Part shown: one piece after another, positions 17,229 to 26,371 of the stretch
Layout: each line of letters starts with the position of its first letter
Numbering within the stretch: position 1 is the first letter of the stretch
From: an uncultured Lachnospiraceae bacterium
GTDB lineage: Bacteria > Bacillota > Clostridia > Lachnospirales > Lachnospiraceae
Direction of reading: 5' to 3'
DNA length: 44,309 nucleotides
Assembly (NCBI GenBank): GCA_902779505.1
Contig: CACZBZ010000016.1
Location: 1-44,309 of the forward strand
Position numbers and translations under genes: made by a program
The notes under the pieces: generated by a model
What the model saw: the letters and a program-made list of their open reading frames with translations, nothing else
Databases searched by the model: none
Told to the model about the DNA's origin: nothing

Positions 17229-19448
17229 ATGGAAAAGAGATACGGACTTAACAGAACACAATTGAAAATCATAGCCATTATCTCAATGGTTATAGATCAT
17301 TTTGCCTGGGGATTTGTTGATTTCTACAGTCCCCTGGGACAGGTCCTTCATGTGATGGGAAGATTCACGGTACCCATCATGTGTTTTTTTATTGCCGAAG
17401 GATTCAGAAAAACATCCAATCTTAAAGCATATATATATCGAATGATCACCTTTGCCATCGTATCGGTGATCCCTTTCTATATCTTTTTTCACGAAGAATA
17501 CGGCTACAGACAGAACATAATCTTTGACCTTTTGCTGGGCCTGCTTATGCTTACTGTACTTGAGAATAAGAGATTGAAGAAGCCACTGAAAGTTATTCTG
17601 ACTGTATTGCTTTTTGTAGTATCCGTGACGGTGGGAGGATGGATAGTAACACCTTCACTCTTTATTCTTGCATTCTATTACGGAAGAACTTTCAGAGAAA
17701 AGGCCATATGGTTCTGTATTGCAGATCTGGCAACGGTTGCATTCCTTGTGGTCAGCATAATACTTAACAACCACTATCATTTTATGAGATATGAGTGGGT
17801 ATGGTGGGATAAGTTCTATCTGCTGGGATTCATGCTGGCATTGCCTCTTTTGTATTTCTACAACGGTGAGAAGGGCAAGAATGTCTTTGGAATGAGATAC
17901 TTCTTCTATCTATTCTATCCGGTGCATTTCCTTATACTGTCGCTTTTAAGATCCGTATTTGAAGGAACGGCGGTTCTCTACGACTATTATCTTGGAATGC
18001 ATGTAGTGGCACTTATGGTCATTATAGCGATCTTTTTCAGATCGGCGGGAAGAGAATCGTCAAAAGGCCAGAGTGCGGTTCTTATATTCGAGCTTTCCGG
18101 AATGATATATGTTGTGGGCTTCATCATGGAGATATTGGCCAATACACCCGAGGGTGTATTCTTTGCCTGTATAGTTCAGTATTTCGGTGAGATGGTCATC
18201 TTTATTACCGCCACATATTTTGCAAGTATTCTTTGTAATATCAAGATTCCGACTTTTGTATACCTGGCTCAGGCGGTATTTTCGATCATTGTTATGCATA
18301 CCCTTATACATACGAGAGAGACCGGATTGTTCTATACTCATGTGGGAGTTAATTTCACGGGTCCATTTGCAAGACCGGATCTCGGACACGGTGTTATGTT
18401 CTACGGCGTAGTTGTCTATGTAATGCTTTTTTCGCTGGGTATTACTACGATGTGCATTCGCAGATACAGGAAAACCTCGGCGCACGGCAGGAGAAGGATC
18501 AAGTTTCTGTTTTATTCGCTTTTGCTGTGCTGGCTGCCATATACGCTGACTCTCAGCGGTATTACGGGAGGTTATGAGGTTCCCGCCATTGGAATAGCCG
18601 GAGCTGCCATATGTATGTATCTCTGCCTTATGAAATACGGCTTCTTTGATTCCGTTGCTTTGGCCGGTAGCAATGCCCTTAATCACGGAAGAGAAGGAAT
18701 ACTTGTATTTGACATAGATTATCATGTGGGATATAGCAACAAAAAGATGCAGAAGATCCTGGGAGTAATCCCGGAAAATGAAGACGTTCGAAATCATCCC
18801 ATTCTCCACGACATTCTTAACGGCGAGAAGAGTATGATGGAGATAGATAACAAGACTTATGACTTTGTGGTTGAGCCTCTTATGGAAGGCAAGGATGTCC
18901 TTGGTCACATGCTCTGGGCAATTGACAATACGGTTCATTATGAGAGTCTTGCCCAGATAAGACAGCTTGCTCTCAGAGATCCACTTACGGGACTTTATAA
19001 CCGTAACCAGTTCCAGCGGCTTGTGAACAGTGAGCTGAGCGGAAAAGCCGACGGAACTTTCTTTATGGTGGATTTTGATAACTTTAAGGATGTCAATGAC
19101 AACTACGGTCATCAGGCCGGAGACAATGTTCTTATGGCCTTTGCCAAGATACTCTCCGATTACACAGATAGTGTGATGTATGCCTCAAGAATAGGAGGAG
19201 ATGAGTTCTGCGGTTATATAAGAGGAGTATCTGACGAGAAGACTCTTGAAGGTATGTTCGGTGATATCATTGAAGCCTTCGCTTCGAAACTTGAGTCCAT
19301 GAATCTTAAGGATCTGACGAGTCTTTCCATCGGAGCTCTCAGGATACCGGATTGGGATGAGAAGGAATTCCAGAAGATATATGCAGCTGCGGATAAGGTT
19401 CTTTATAAGGTTAAAAATTCCGGAAAGAATAATTATATGATCAGATAA
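17229..19448 (+). CDS. TraX-like / 7TM / GGDEF fusion (putative diguanylate cyclase)
   Basis: A 739-residue membrane protein with an unusual architecture. Residues 1-245 resemble the TraX acyltransferase-like family (NRTQLKIIAIISMVIDHFAW, FTVPIMCFFIAEGFRKT, YLFYPVHFLILSLL). Residues ~250-470 form a second multi-helix block like the 7TM sensor region of some histidine kinases. A short PAS-like segment follows (about 485-570), and a GGDEF domain ends the protein (DPLTGLYNRNQF; GGDEF at 656-660). The GGDEF motif is intact, so c-di-GMP synthesis is plausible; no RxxD inhibitory site stands right before it. The Shine-Dalgarno site is weak. The signal sensed and any acyl-transfer activity are unknown. 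Confidence 0.8.
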   Translation: MEKRYGLNRTQLKIIAIISMVIDHFAWGFVDFYSPLGQVLHVMGRFTVPIMCFFIAEGFRKTSNLKAYIYRMITFAIVSVIPFYIFFHEEYGYRQNIIFDLLLGLLMLTVLENKRLKKPLKVILTVLLFVVSVTVGGWIVTPSLFILAFYYGRTFREKAIWFCIADLATVAFLVVSIILNNHYHFMRYEWVWWDKFYLLGFMLALPLLYFYNGEKGKNVFGMRYFFYLFYPVHFLILSLLRSVFEGTAVLYDYYLGMHVVALMVIIAIFFRSAGRESSKGQSAVLIFELSGMIYVVGFIMEILANTPEGVFFACIVQYFGEMVIFITATYFASILCNIKIPTFVYLAQAVFSIIVMHTLIHTRETGLFYTHVGVNFTGPFARPDLGHGVMFYGVVVYVMLFSLGITTMCIRRYRKTSAHGRRRIKFLFYSLLLCWLPYTLTLSGITGGYEVPAIGIAGAAICMYLCLMKYGFFDSVALAGSNALNHGREGILVFDIDYHVGYSNKKMQKILGVIPENEDVRNHPILHDILNGEKSMMEIDNKTYDFVVEPLMEGKDVLGHMLWAIDNTVHYESLAQIRQLALRDPLTGLYNRNQFQRLVNSELSGKADGTFFMVDFDNFKDVNDNYGHQAGDNVLMAFAKILSDYTDSVMYASRIGGDEFCGYIRGVSDEKTLEGMFGDIIEAFASKLESMNLKDLTSLSIGALRIPDWDEKEFQKIYAAADKVLYKVKNSGKNNYMIR

Positions 19449-19455
19449 AAAACTG

Positions 19456-19484
19456 TTGTCTACAGTATAGCCCGGTGGTATATT
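19456..19484 (+). promoter_or_regulatory. Sigma-70 promoter of the cobalamin locus
   Basis: TTGTCT (19456-19461), a 17-bp spacer and TATATT (19479-19484), placed about 45 bases upstream of the riboswitch. No terminator is visible between the preceding GGDEF gene and this promoter. Confidence 0.7.
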
Positions 19485-19529
19485 ATATAAAGTCAGAAAG
19501 CTAAAGGTCTGATCAATTGAATATTGAAG

Positions 19530-19708
19530 AAAAAGGTGCCTTTGACGACTTTAGTCGGGCCAAAGGGTAAAAGGGAAACAGGTGAAAGACCTGTACGATC
19601 TCGTCACTGTGATGCGGAATCTGCTGTCAGATCATTATGATAGTCACTGGTATCAACCGGGAAGACGACAGCAGGTGATGATGCTTAAGTCAGGAAACCT
19701 GCCTTTTT
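19530..19708 (+). promoter_or_regulatory. Cobalamin riboswitch
   Basis: The conserved elements appear in order: AAAAGGGAA (19569-19577), AGGTGAAAGACCT hairpin, CGTCACTGTGA, GTCACTGG, CCGGGAAGAC and the B12 box AAGTCAGGAAACCTGCC (19687-19703). A closing stem P1 can form between AAAAAGG (19530-19536) and CCTTTTT (19702-19708). The remaining leader to 19866 holds the expression platform and the ribosome site. In this 418-base gene-free stretch I see promoter, aptamer and terminator, and nothing else. It should repress the whole downstream locus when cobalamin is plentiful. Confidence 0.95.
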
Positions 19709-19781
19709 GCTTGGTACATATGATCACGAGGAATTGGTCGTGCCGTTTGGAAAAGGGTTAAGATACCTTTTTATTTTATGT

Positions 19782-19813
19782 GCCTGTTTTATCATGTGAT
19801 GCAGGCTTTTTTT
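19782..19813 (+). terminator. Riboswitch expression-platform terminator
   Basis: GCCTG (19782-19786) pairs with CAGGC (19802-19806), with a nested ATCA-TG-TGAT, followed by seven T residues. The CCTGC inside the B12 box (19698-19702) is complementary to GCAGG (19801-19805). So without ligand an alternative pairing could block the terminator. This switching model is inferred from complementarity. Confidence 0.75.
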
Positions 19814-19866
19814 ATGCCTATTTTCAGGCAAAAAGCTGTATTAATATATTTTGGAGGAGAGAAAAA

Positions 19867-21477
19867 ATGAAGAAATTAGTTGTAGCAGCTCTGATCGCAG
19901 CAATGACAATGTCAATGCTTGCAGGATGCGGTGAAACTGCTGAGAATGTAACAACTGAGTCAGTACAGGAGGAGACAGCCGTGGAAGAAACTGCGGAAGC
20001 TGTAGATGATCAGGCGGCAGCAGATAATGTTGCGGCATTGATCGATGCCATCTATGTTCAGGAGAGAACAGATGAGACGGATGCCCAGTGTGCTGCAGCA
20101 AAGGCTGCATGGGATGCACTTACAGATGCTCAGAAGGAACTTGTAGAGGGTGAGAATGCCGATCCCGATTATTTCGGAAGAGATACAGGTGATGCGTCCA
20201 AAGACGATCCACGTAACGGAGACGATATCGGAGACAATGAAATACTTGTTGTAAGCTTCGGTACATCTTTTAACGAAAGCAGAGTTAATGATATCAAGGG
20301 CATTGAGGATGCGCTTGCTAAGGCTTATCCCGACTGGGCTGTAAGACGTGCCTTTACAGCACAGATAATCATCAATCACATTCAGGCAAGAGATGAAGAG
20401 AAGATAGATAACATGGACCAGGCTCTTGAGAGAGCAGTTGCTTCAGGAGTTAAGAATCTTGTTATTCAGCCTACACATCTTATGCATGGTGCGGAATATG
20501 ATGAGATGAAGGAAGCTCTGGATGCATATGCCGACAAGTTCGAGAAGCTGGCAATTGCAGAGCCTCTTTTAGGTGAAGTGGGTGCCGACGGCAATGCTGT
20601 CAATGATGATAAAGAATATGTAGCCAAGGAAGTCGTAGCTGCAGCAGCCAAGTCAGCCGGCGCAGCAGATATCAAGGCTCTGGCAGATGACAGTACAGCA
20701 CTTGTTCTTATGGGACACGGAACATCTCATACTGCAAAGGTATCATACAGCCAGATGCAGACACAGATGAATAAGCTGGGGTATGACAATGTATTCGTAG
20801 GTACTGTAGAGGGGGAACCTGAGGAGACAGCTTGTGAGAATATCATCGAAGCAGTAAAAGAGGCAGGCTTTACAAAAGTAATACTCAGACCGCTTATGGT
20901 TGTTGCAGGCGATCACGCCAACAACGATATGGCAGGCGACGAAGAGGATTCATGGAAGAGCATGTTTGAAGCTTCAGGCAATTTTGAAAGCATCGACTGC
21001 CAGATAGAAGGTATGGGAAGGATTGAAGCTATCGAGCAGCTCTATGTTAATCATACACTGGCAGCTATTGACAGCCTCGGCAACTTAAGCATATCTTCAA
21101 CAGCGGCTGCAGGTGAACTTGCAGACGGAACATACACTGTTGATTTCAACACTGATTCCAGCATGTTTCGTGCCAATGAAGCGCTTAACGGCAAGGGAAC
21201 ACTTACAGTTAAGGACGGAAAGATGACGGCACATGTAAGCCTTCAGTCAAAGAAGATCCTCAATCTTTTTGTAGGTCTTGCAGCTGATGCCGAAAAAGAC
21301 GGAGCAAAGCTTCTTGAGCCTACAACGGACACAGTAAAATACGCTGACGGAACAACAGAGGAAGTAAACGGCTTTGATATTCCCGTAGAAGCTCTTGACA
21401 AGGAATTCGATCTTGCCTTGATAGGTACTAAGAATAAGTGGTACGATCATAAGGTAAGCTTTTCCAATCCACAGTAG
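19867..21477 (+). CDS. cbiK: Lipoprotein CbiK-type cobaltochelatase with NEAT-like C-terminal domain
   Basis: A 536-residue protein. A lipoprotein signal ends in LAGC (Cys21), so it is predicted to sit outside the membrane. A spacer module (about 50-100, AAKAAWDALTDAQKELV) precedes the CbiK domain (about 122-400): ILVVSFGTSFNESR, VIQPTHLMHGAEYDE (His204, His207, Glu210) and LMGHGTSH (His284), matching the metal-binding and catalytic regions of sirohydrochlorin cobaltochelatase CbiK. A further domain (about 418-536: DGTYTVDF, LTVKDGKMTAHVSL, a late WYDH) resembles NEAT-like surface domains and the next gene's product. ATG 19867 has a GGAGGAG site. Cobalt insertion is normally cytoplasmic, so its location is odd; it may act on imported tetrapyrroles instead. 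It is the first gene under the riboswitch. Confidence 0.85.
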   Translation: MKKLVVAALIAAMTMSMLAGCGETAENVTTESVQEETAVEETAEAVDDQAAADNVAALIDAIYVQERTDETDAQCAAAKAAWDALTDAQKELVEGENADPDYFGRDTGDASKDDPRNGDDIGDNEILVVSFGTSFNESRVNDIKGIEDALAKAYPDWAVRRAFTAQIIINHIQARDEEKIDNMDQALERAVASGVKNLVIQPTHLMHGAEYDEMKEALDAYADKFEKLAIAEPLLGEVGADGNAVNDDKEYVAKEVVAAAAKSAGAADIKALADDSTALVLMGHGTSHTAKVSYSQMQTQMNKLGYDNVFVGTVEGEPEETACENIIEAVKEAGFTKVILRPLMVVAGDHANNDMAGDEEDSWKSMFEASGNFESIDCQIEGMGRIEAIEQLYVNHTLAAIDSLGNLSISSTAAAGELADGTYTVDFNTDSSMFRANEALNGKGTLTVKDGKMTAHVSLQSKKILNLFVGLAADAEKDGAKLLEPTTDTVKYADGTTEEVNGFDIPVEALDKEFDLALIGTKNKWYDHKVSFSNPQ

Positions 21478-21491
21478 TATAAGAGATCGGT

Positions 21492-21887
21492 ATGAAAAAT
21501 ATATTTAAAAGATTATTTATTGTATGCATCATTGCGGGCATGCTTTTTGCATGCCTTACAGGATGCGGAGACAAAAAACTTGAAGACGGAAGTTACAGTG
21601 TAAAACTGTCCATGGAAGGAGGAACGGGAAAGGCCTATATTGAGTCTCCCGTCACTGTTACCGTGAAAGACGGTGCGGCCTATGCCAAACTTGTATGGAG
21701 CAGCAAGAACTATGATTATATGCTTGTTAACGGAGACAAGTATCTGAACGAGTCTGAGGGAGGTAATTCTACATTTACCGTACCCATAGACGGAATTCCG
21801 TCTGATATGCAGGTTATAGGAGATACTACAGCCATGAGTGTACCTCATGAGATCGAGTATACTCTGCATTTTGAAATGGATAACTAG
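21492..21887 (+). CDS. Small NEAT-like lipoprotein, function unknown
   Basis: A 131-residue predicted lipoprotein with a lipobox LTGC (Cys25). The mature part is one domain: DGSYSVKL, VTVTVKDGAAYAKLVWSS, NYDYMLVNG, then FTVPIDGIP and AMSVPHEIEYTLHF. The pattern parallels the last ~115 residues of the preceding CbiK protein (DGTYTV, LTVKDGK, FDIPVEAL, WYDHKVSF), so the two domains look homologous. NEAT domains bind heme-type tetrapyrroles in other Firmicutes; binding of a corrinoid or porphyrin here is inference. It lies between the chelatase and the substrate-binding protein, and abuts the next start. Confidence 0.7.
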   Translation: MKNIFKRLFIVCIIAGMLFACLTGCGDKKLEDGSYSVKLSMEGGTGKAYIESPVTVTVKDGAAYAKLVWSSKNYDYMLVNGDKYLNESEGGNSTFTVPIDGIPSDMQVIGDTTAMSVPHEIEYTLHFEMDN

Positions 21888-23027
21888 ATGAAAAAAATAT
21901 ATTTTGCATTAATAACATTAGGTCTTATGATGGCTCTGAGTGCATGTGGCGCTCAGAGCTTTTCTGGCATTTATAAAGGGGAAGATTTTGCAACCTTAGA
22001 GCGGACCGGAGAGTGGGAACTCAACTATGCCAAGATGTATTCCGTGGAGGAATACGGGGCATACAGCCTGGTCAAAACAGACGATGGGAGCAGCTTTTTA
22101 GTGGTCCCCGAAGATGAGGAAGTTCCATATAATCTGCCCGAAGGAACAGAGGTATTGAAACAGCCTCTTAACAATGTCTATCTTGCATCATCTTCTGTTA
22201 TGGATATGGTGTGTGCCATAGGTGCGACGGATGACATACGTTTTACAGGAACTAAGGAAAAAGACTGGCATATTGATGAAGCCGTTAAGGCTATGCAGGA
22301 AGGCAGACTTCTCTATGGCGGAAAATACAGTCAGCCGGACTATGAACTCATACTTAAAGAGGACTGCGACCTGGCGATAGAGAACACTATGATATGGCAC
22401 AATCCCGAGACAAAGGAGAAACTGGAAGAAGTGGGAATCCCGGTGCTTGTGGAATTGTCAAGCTATGAGGAAAATCCCATGGGCAGACTGGAGTGGATAC
22501 GTCTCTACGGACTTCTTTTTGACAAAAGAGATGCGGCGGAAGATTTCTATGCAGAGCAGTTGAAGGCTTATAATGAGATAAGCGAAGGGGATAAAACAGG
22601 CAAGACTGTGGCTTTTTTCTATGTAAATGCCAACGGAGCCGTCAATGTCAAAAAAAGCATGGACTACATTCCAAAGATGATAAGAATGGCAGGAGGAGAA
22701 TATATTCCTTCCGATGTGGGAGATGAGGAAGAGAATGCCTTATCAACCGTGAACATGCAGATGGAAGAATTCTATGCAGATGCCAAAGATGCCGACATTC
22801 TGATATACAATACCACGGTTGTATCTGATATAAACAGCGTTGATGAGATACTGGACAAGGATGAACTGTTCGCCGATTTCAAGGCGGTAAAAAACGGGAA
22901 AGTATATGTGGCGGGTACAGACTTTTTCCAGAAGACCACAGGAGTCTGCAACATGATAAAAGACCTGAGTGTGGTCTTACATGAGGAGGATGAAAGCAAT
23001 CTGATCTTCCTCAGACACATATATTAA
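21888..23027 (+). CDS. btuF: ABC transporter substrate-binding lipoprotein (BtuF/FecB type)
   Basis: A 379-residue lipoprotein (lipobox LSAC, Cys20) with the two-lobed class III periplasmic-binding fold used for corrinoids, heme and siderophores. Typical stretches are VYLASSSVMDMVCAIGA, YELILKEDCDLAIENT, LVELSSYEENPMGRLEWIRLYGLLFDK and the C-terminal lobe AKDADILIYNTT, FKAVKNGKVYVAG. It precedes matching permease and ATPase genes under a cobalamin riboswitch, so a corrinoid ligand is the best guess. The ligand cannot be read from the sequence alone; a heme or cobinamide ligand remains possible. Confidence 0.85.
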   Translation: MKKIYFALITLGLMMALSACGAQSFSGIYKGEDFATLERTGEWELNYAKMYSVEEYGAYSLVKTDDGSSFLVVPEDEEVPYNLPEGTEVLKQPLNNVYLASSSVMDMVCAIGATDDIRFTGTKEKDWHIDEAVKAMQEGRLLYGGKYSQPDYELILKEDCDLAIENTMIWHNPETKEKLEEVGIPVLVELSSYEENPMGRLEWIRLYGLLFDKRDAAEDFYAEQLKAYNEISEGDKTGKTVAFFYVNANGAVNVKKSMDYIPKMIRMAGGEYIPSDVGDEEENALSTVNMQMEEFYADAKDADILIYNTTVVSDINSVDEILDKDELFADFKAVKNGKVYVAGTDFFQKTTGVCNMIKDLSVVLHEEDESNLIFLRHIY

Positions 23028-23044
23028 AACGAAAAACTAAGACT

Positions 23045-24061
23045 ATGAAAATAAGCAGAAAAAACTATTTTCCAATCTTCATATTGCTGACACTCTTGCT
23101 TTTGATTCTGATGGTATGGAATATCTGCACGGGAAGTGTGGATATATCTGTCAGTGACATTGTGGGAGTGCTTACTAAAGGGCGTGGAAACGACACCGCA
23201 AGCAGGATAATCATGGACATCCGTATGCCCAGGGTTATTGCGGCTGTGGTTCTGGGAGGAGCTCTGTCTGTATCGGGATTCCTGCTTCAGACATTTTTCC
23301 GTAACCCCATAGCAGGTCCCTACGTCCTGGGTATATCATCGGGAGCCAAGCTTGTGGTGGCCCTCTTTATGATATTTATGCTTTCAAAGGGAATTAATAT
23401 CAATTCATTGGGCATGGTGGCGGCCGCTTTTGTGGGTGCCCTTATGGTAACGGGCTTCGTACTCATCATATCCACCAAGACAAGGAAGATGTCCTTGCTT
23501 ATTGTCTGCGGTATACTTGTGGGCTATGTATGTTCCTCGATCACGGATCTCTGCGTGACCTTTGCGGATGATTCCAATATAGTCAATCTTCATAACTGGT
23601 CCATGGGAAGTCTGTCCGGTATGAACTGGAATGACGTGACTATTATGACTATTCTGGTGGGACTGGTGGTGGTCATTGCTTTTATGTATTCAAAACCCAT
23701 AGGAGCCTATCAGCTGGGGGAGACTTATGCGGAGAGCATGGGTGTAAAGGTAAAGAGTCTGAGAGTACTTGTTATCCTTTTATCAAGTGCTCTTTCGGCA
23801 TGTGTTACAGCATTTGCGGGCCCTATATCTTTTGTCGGTATTGCGGTACCTCATCTGATAAAGAGCATTACTAAAACGGCAAAGCCCCTCATACACATTC
23901 CGGCTTGTTTCTTGGGAGGAGCCATAATTACCGTCTTCTGTGACGGAATATCCAGAACTCTTTTTGCGCCGACGGAACTTGCCATAAGCTCCGTAACATC
24001 AATTTTGCTGGTGCCTGTGGTTATATTCATGATGTTGAGACCGGGAGGACGTAATGAGTAA
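23045..24061 (+). CDS. btuC: ABC transporter permease, BtuC/FecCD family
   Basis: A 338-residue polytopic permease of the FecCD/BtuC family that forms the import channel. Signature segments: RMPRVIAAVVLGGALSVSGFLLQ, FFRNPIAGPYVLGISSGAK, WSMGSLSGMNWND, LGETYAESMGVKVKSLR and the coupling-helix region AGPISFVGIAVPHLIK. About ten hydrophobic helices are visible. The ATPase gene overlaps its end by 8 bases, which supports one transporter with the preceding binding protein. Confidence 0.9.
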   Translation: MKISRKNYFPIFILLTLLLLILMVWNICTGSVDISVSDIVGVLTKGRGNDTASRIIMDIRMPRVIAAVVLGGALSVSGFLLQTFFRNPIAGPYVLGISSGAKLVVALFMIFMLSKGININSLGMVAAAFVGALMVTGFVLIISTKTRKMSLLIVCGILVGYVCSSITDLCVTFADDSNIVNLHNWSMGSLSGMNWNDVTIMTILVGLVVVIAFMYSKPIGAYQLGETYAESMGVKVKSLRVLVILLSSALSACVTAFAGPISFVGIAVPHLIKSITKTAKPLIHIPACFLGGAIITVFCDGISRTLFAPTELAISSVTSILLVPVVIFMMLRPGGRNE

Positions 24062-24827
24062 GAATCTGCGAACAGAGAAACTCTCAGTCGGATACGGTAA
24101 AAAATGTGTCATTGAGGGTATAGAACTGGATATAGAAGCGGGAAAGATCATAAGTCTTATAGGTCCCAACGGCTGCGGTAAGACAACCATACTAAGAACC
24201 GTATTAAAGCAACTTGAGACCCTGGCCGGATCTGTATATGTATCAGGCAGGGATCTGTCCGACATGTCAGGAGACGATATAGCTCATTTCATGTCCATGG
24301 TTACAACAAAAAGACCGGTGACTGAGCTTATGACCTGCAGAGAGGTGGTGGCCACCGGAAGATATCCTTATACGGGAAGATTCGGTCTTCTTAACGAAAA
24401 GGATGAGGAGAAGGTAAGGGAAGCCATAGAATTCATGCATGTGGAAAGCATAGCGGAAGAGGACTTTTCAAAAGTCAGCGACGGCCAGAAGCAGAGAGTC
24501 ATGCTGGCCAGAGCCATATGTCAGGAACCGGAGATACTGGTTCTGGATGAGCCCACATCTTTCCTGGATATAAGATACAAGCTGGATATACTTGACGGTA
24601 TATACAGATTGAGCAGAGAAAAGAACGTGACCGTTATAATGTCGCTGCACGAGCTGGATATAGCCAGGGGCATATCCGATAAGCTGGTATGTATTGAAAA
24701 TGGCAAAATCGGAAGAGTAGGTAAGCCGGATGAGATCTATAAGGACGGATATCTGGCAAAACTGTACGGAATAGACCCTGACTGTTTTGATGAAAAAACA
24801 GGAACGATTATTCTGAAGGAGCATTAA
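24054..24827 (+). CDS. btuD: ABC transporter ATPase, BtuD/FecE type
   Basis: A 257-residue nucleotide-binding subunit. Walker A is GPNGCGKT (37-44), the signature is SDGQKQR (Asp replaces the usual Gly, a tolerated variant), Walker B is [12 protein letters not shown], and the switch His is in SLHELDIA. The D-loop and size fit FecE/BtuD proteins. It starts within btuC and ends 5 bases before cbiP, so import and synthesis genes are in one unit. Confidence 0.9.
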   Translation: MSKNLRTEKLSVGYGKKCVIEGIELDIEAGKIISLIGPNGCGKTTILRTVLKQLETLAGSVYVSGRDLSDMSGDDIAHFMSMVTTKRPVTELMTCREVVATGRYPYTGRFGLLNEKDEEKVREAIEFMHVESIAEEDFSKVSDGQKQRVMLARAICQEPEILVLDEPTSFLDIRYKLDILDGIYRLSREKNVTVIMSLHELDIARGISDKLVCIENGKIGRVGKPDEIYKDGYLAKLYGIDPDCFDEKTGTIILKEH

Positions 24828-24832
24828 GCAAT

Positions 24833-26353
24833 ATGGCAAAAGTAGTCATGGTACAGGGGACAATGTCAAATGTGGGAAAGAGCCTTGTTGTAGCCGGACT
24901 CTGTCGTGTGTTTAAGCAGGACGGATACAGAGTGGCTCCCTTCAAATCCCAAAACATGGCCCTTAATTCATACATAACTGAAGAAGGACTTGAGATGGGA
25001 AGAGCCCAGGTTATGCAGGCTGAAGCTGCGGGGATCGCCCCCAGAGTATGTATGAATCCCATACTTCTTAAGCCTACCAGTGATGTTGGTTCTCAGGTCA
25101 TAGTAAACGGCGAAGTCAAGGGCAGCATGACTGCCGGAGATTATTTTAAATTCAAAAAGCAACTGATACCCGATATCATCGCAGCCTTCAGAGAACTGGA
25201 AAAAGATGCTGATATCATCGTGATAGAAGGTGCGGGTTCTCCCGCGGAGATCAATCTGAAATCGGATGATATCGTCAACATGGGTATGGCGAAGCTTGTG
25301 GATGCCCCGGTACTCCTTGTGGGAGACATAGACAGAGGCGGTGTCTTTGCCCAGTTACTGGGAACCATGAATCTTCTTGAAGAGGATGAAAAAGAAAGAG
25401 TAAAGGGCCTTATTATCAACAAGTTCAGAGGTGACAAGACCATATTGGATCCCGGCATCGACATGCTGGAAGAAAAGGCCGACAGACCCGTTGTGGGAGT
25501 GCTGCCTTATACAAGACTTAATATAGACGATGAAGACAGCATGTCTGAGAGACTTGATAAGAGAAAAAGAGGACTGATCGATATAGGAGTCGTAAGACTT
25601 CCAAGGATGTCCAATTATACCGATCTGTCTGTTTTTGAGAGATTCCCGGAAGCGGGAATAAGATATATCGACGATCCGAGGGAGATAGAAGGAGCGGATA
25701 TGCTTGTTATCCCCGGAACCAAGAATACCATTGGGGATCTTAAATGGTTAAGAGAGACAGGCTTTGAGGCGGCAATAAAGAAATATTCCGCAGAGGGCAT
25801 AGTCTTCGGTATCTGCGGAGGCTATCAGATGCTGGGAATGAATATATCCGACCCTCATGGCATAGAAGAGGGCGGAAGTGTCAGAGGCATGGGTCTTCTT
25901 GATATAGACACCGAGATCAGGGAAGAAAAAGTAAGGACCAGAGTGGAAGGGGAGATGACCGTAGAGGAAGGACCTCTCAGATGTCTTTCGGGAAAGAGAG
26001 TCAAAGGCTATGAGATTCATATGGGTGCCAGCGATTCATCTTCCGACTCGGCCATTGTGAAGATATATTCCGAAGGAAGCAAAGAGATATGTAAGGTAGA
26101 CGGAGCAAGTAAGGGCAATGTATACGGAACTTACCTTCACGGAATATTTGATTCGGATGAAGTATCCGAAGCCATAATCTCATATCTGGCGGATAAAAAA
26201 GGAATAAACAGAGACCGTTCGCTTACGGAATCTTATGATGCATTTAAAGAAAAACAGTACGACATACTTGCAGACATGATAAGGGAAAACATGGATATGG
26301 AGAAGATATATTCCATGCTTAAGGATGTAAAGATAGCCGACGAGTATCATTGA
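24833..26353 (+). CDS. cbiP: Cobyric acid synthase CbiP/CobQ
   Basis: A 506-residue glutamine-dependent amidotransferase that amidates side chains b, d, e and g of adenosylcobyrinic a,c-diamide to give cobyric acid. The N-terminal dethiobiotin-synthetase-like ATPase has [22 protein letters not shown] and [26 protein letters not shown] stretch follows. The C-terminal class I glutaminase domain has [12 protein letters not shown], the nucleophile in [11 protein letters not shown] and the His in [10 protein letters not shown]. The length is typical. Confidence 0.95.
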   Translation: MAKVVMVQGTMSNVGKSLVVAGLCRVFKQDGYRVAPFKSQNMALNSYITEEGLEMGRAQVMQAEAAGIAPRVCMNPILLKPTSDVGSQVIVNGEVKGSMTAGDYFKFKKQLIPDIIAAFRELEKDADIIVIEGAGSPAEINLKSDDIVNMGMAKLVDAPVLLVGDIDRGGVFAQLLGTMNLLEEDEKERVKGLIINKFRGDKTILDPGIDMLEEKADRPVVGVLPYTRLNIDDEDSMSERLDKRKRGLIDIGVVRLPRMSNYTDLSVFERFPEAGIRYIDDPREIEGADMLVIPGTKNTIGDLKWLRETGFEAAIKKYSAEGIVFGICGGYQMLGMNISDPHGIEEGGSVRGMGLLDIDTEIREEKVRTRVEGEMTVEEGPLRCLSGKRVKGYEIHMGASDSSSDSAIVKIYSEGSKEICKVDGASKGNVYGTYLHGIFDSDEVSEAIISYLADKKGINRDRSLTESYDAFKEKQYDILADMIRENMDMEKIYSMLKDVKIADEYH

Positions 26354-26371
26354 TAAAGGCAAAGAGTAATT

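Noticed and set aside
18060-19112. 350-codon minus-strand open frame opposite the TraX/GGDEF gene
   Set aside because: Antisense shadow of a motif-rich gene with no ribosome site or recognisable domain.
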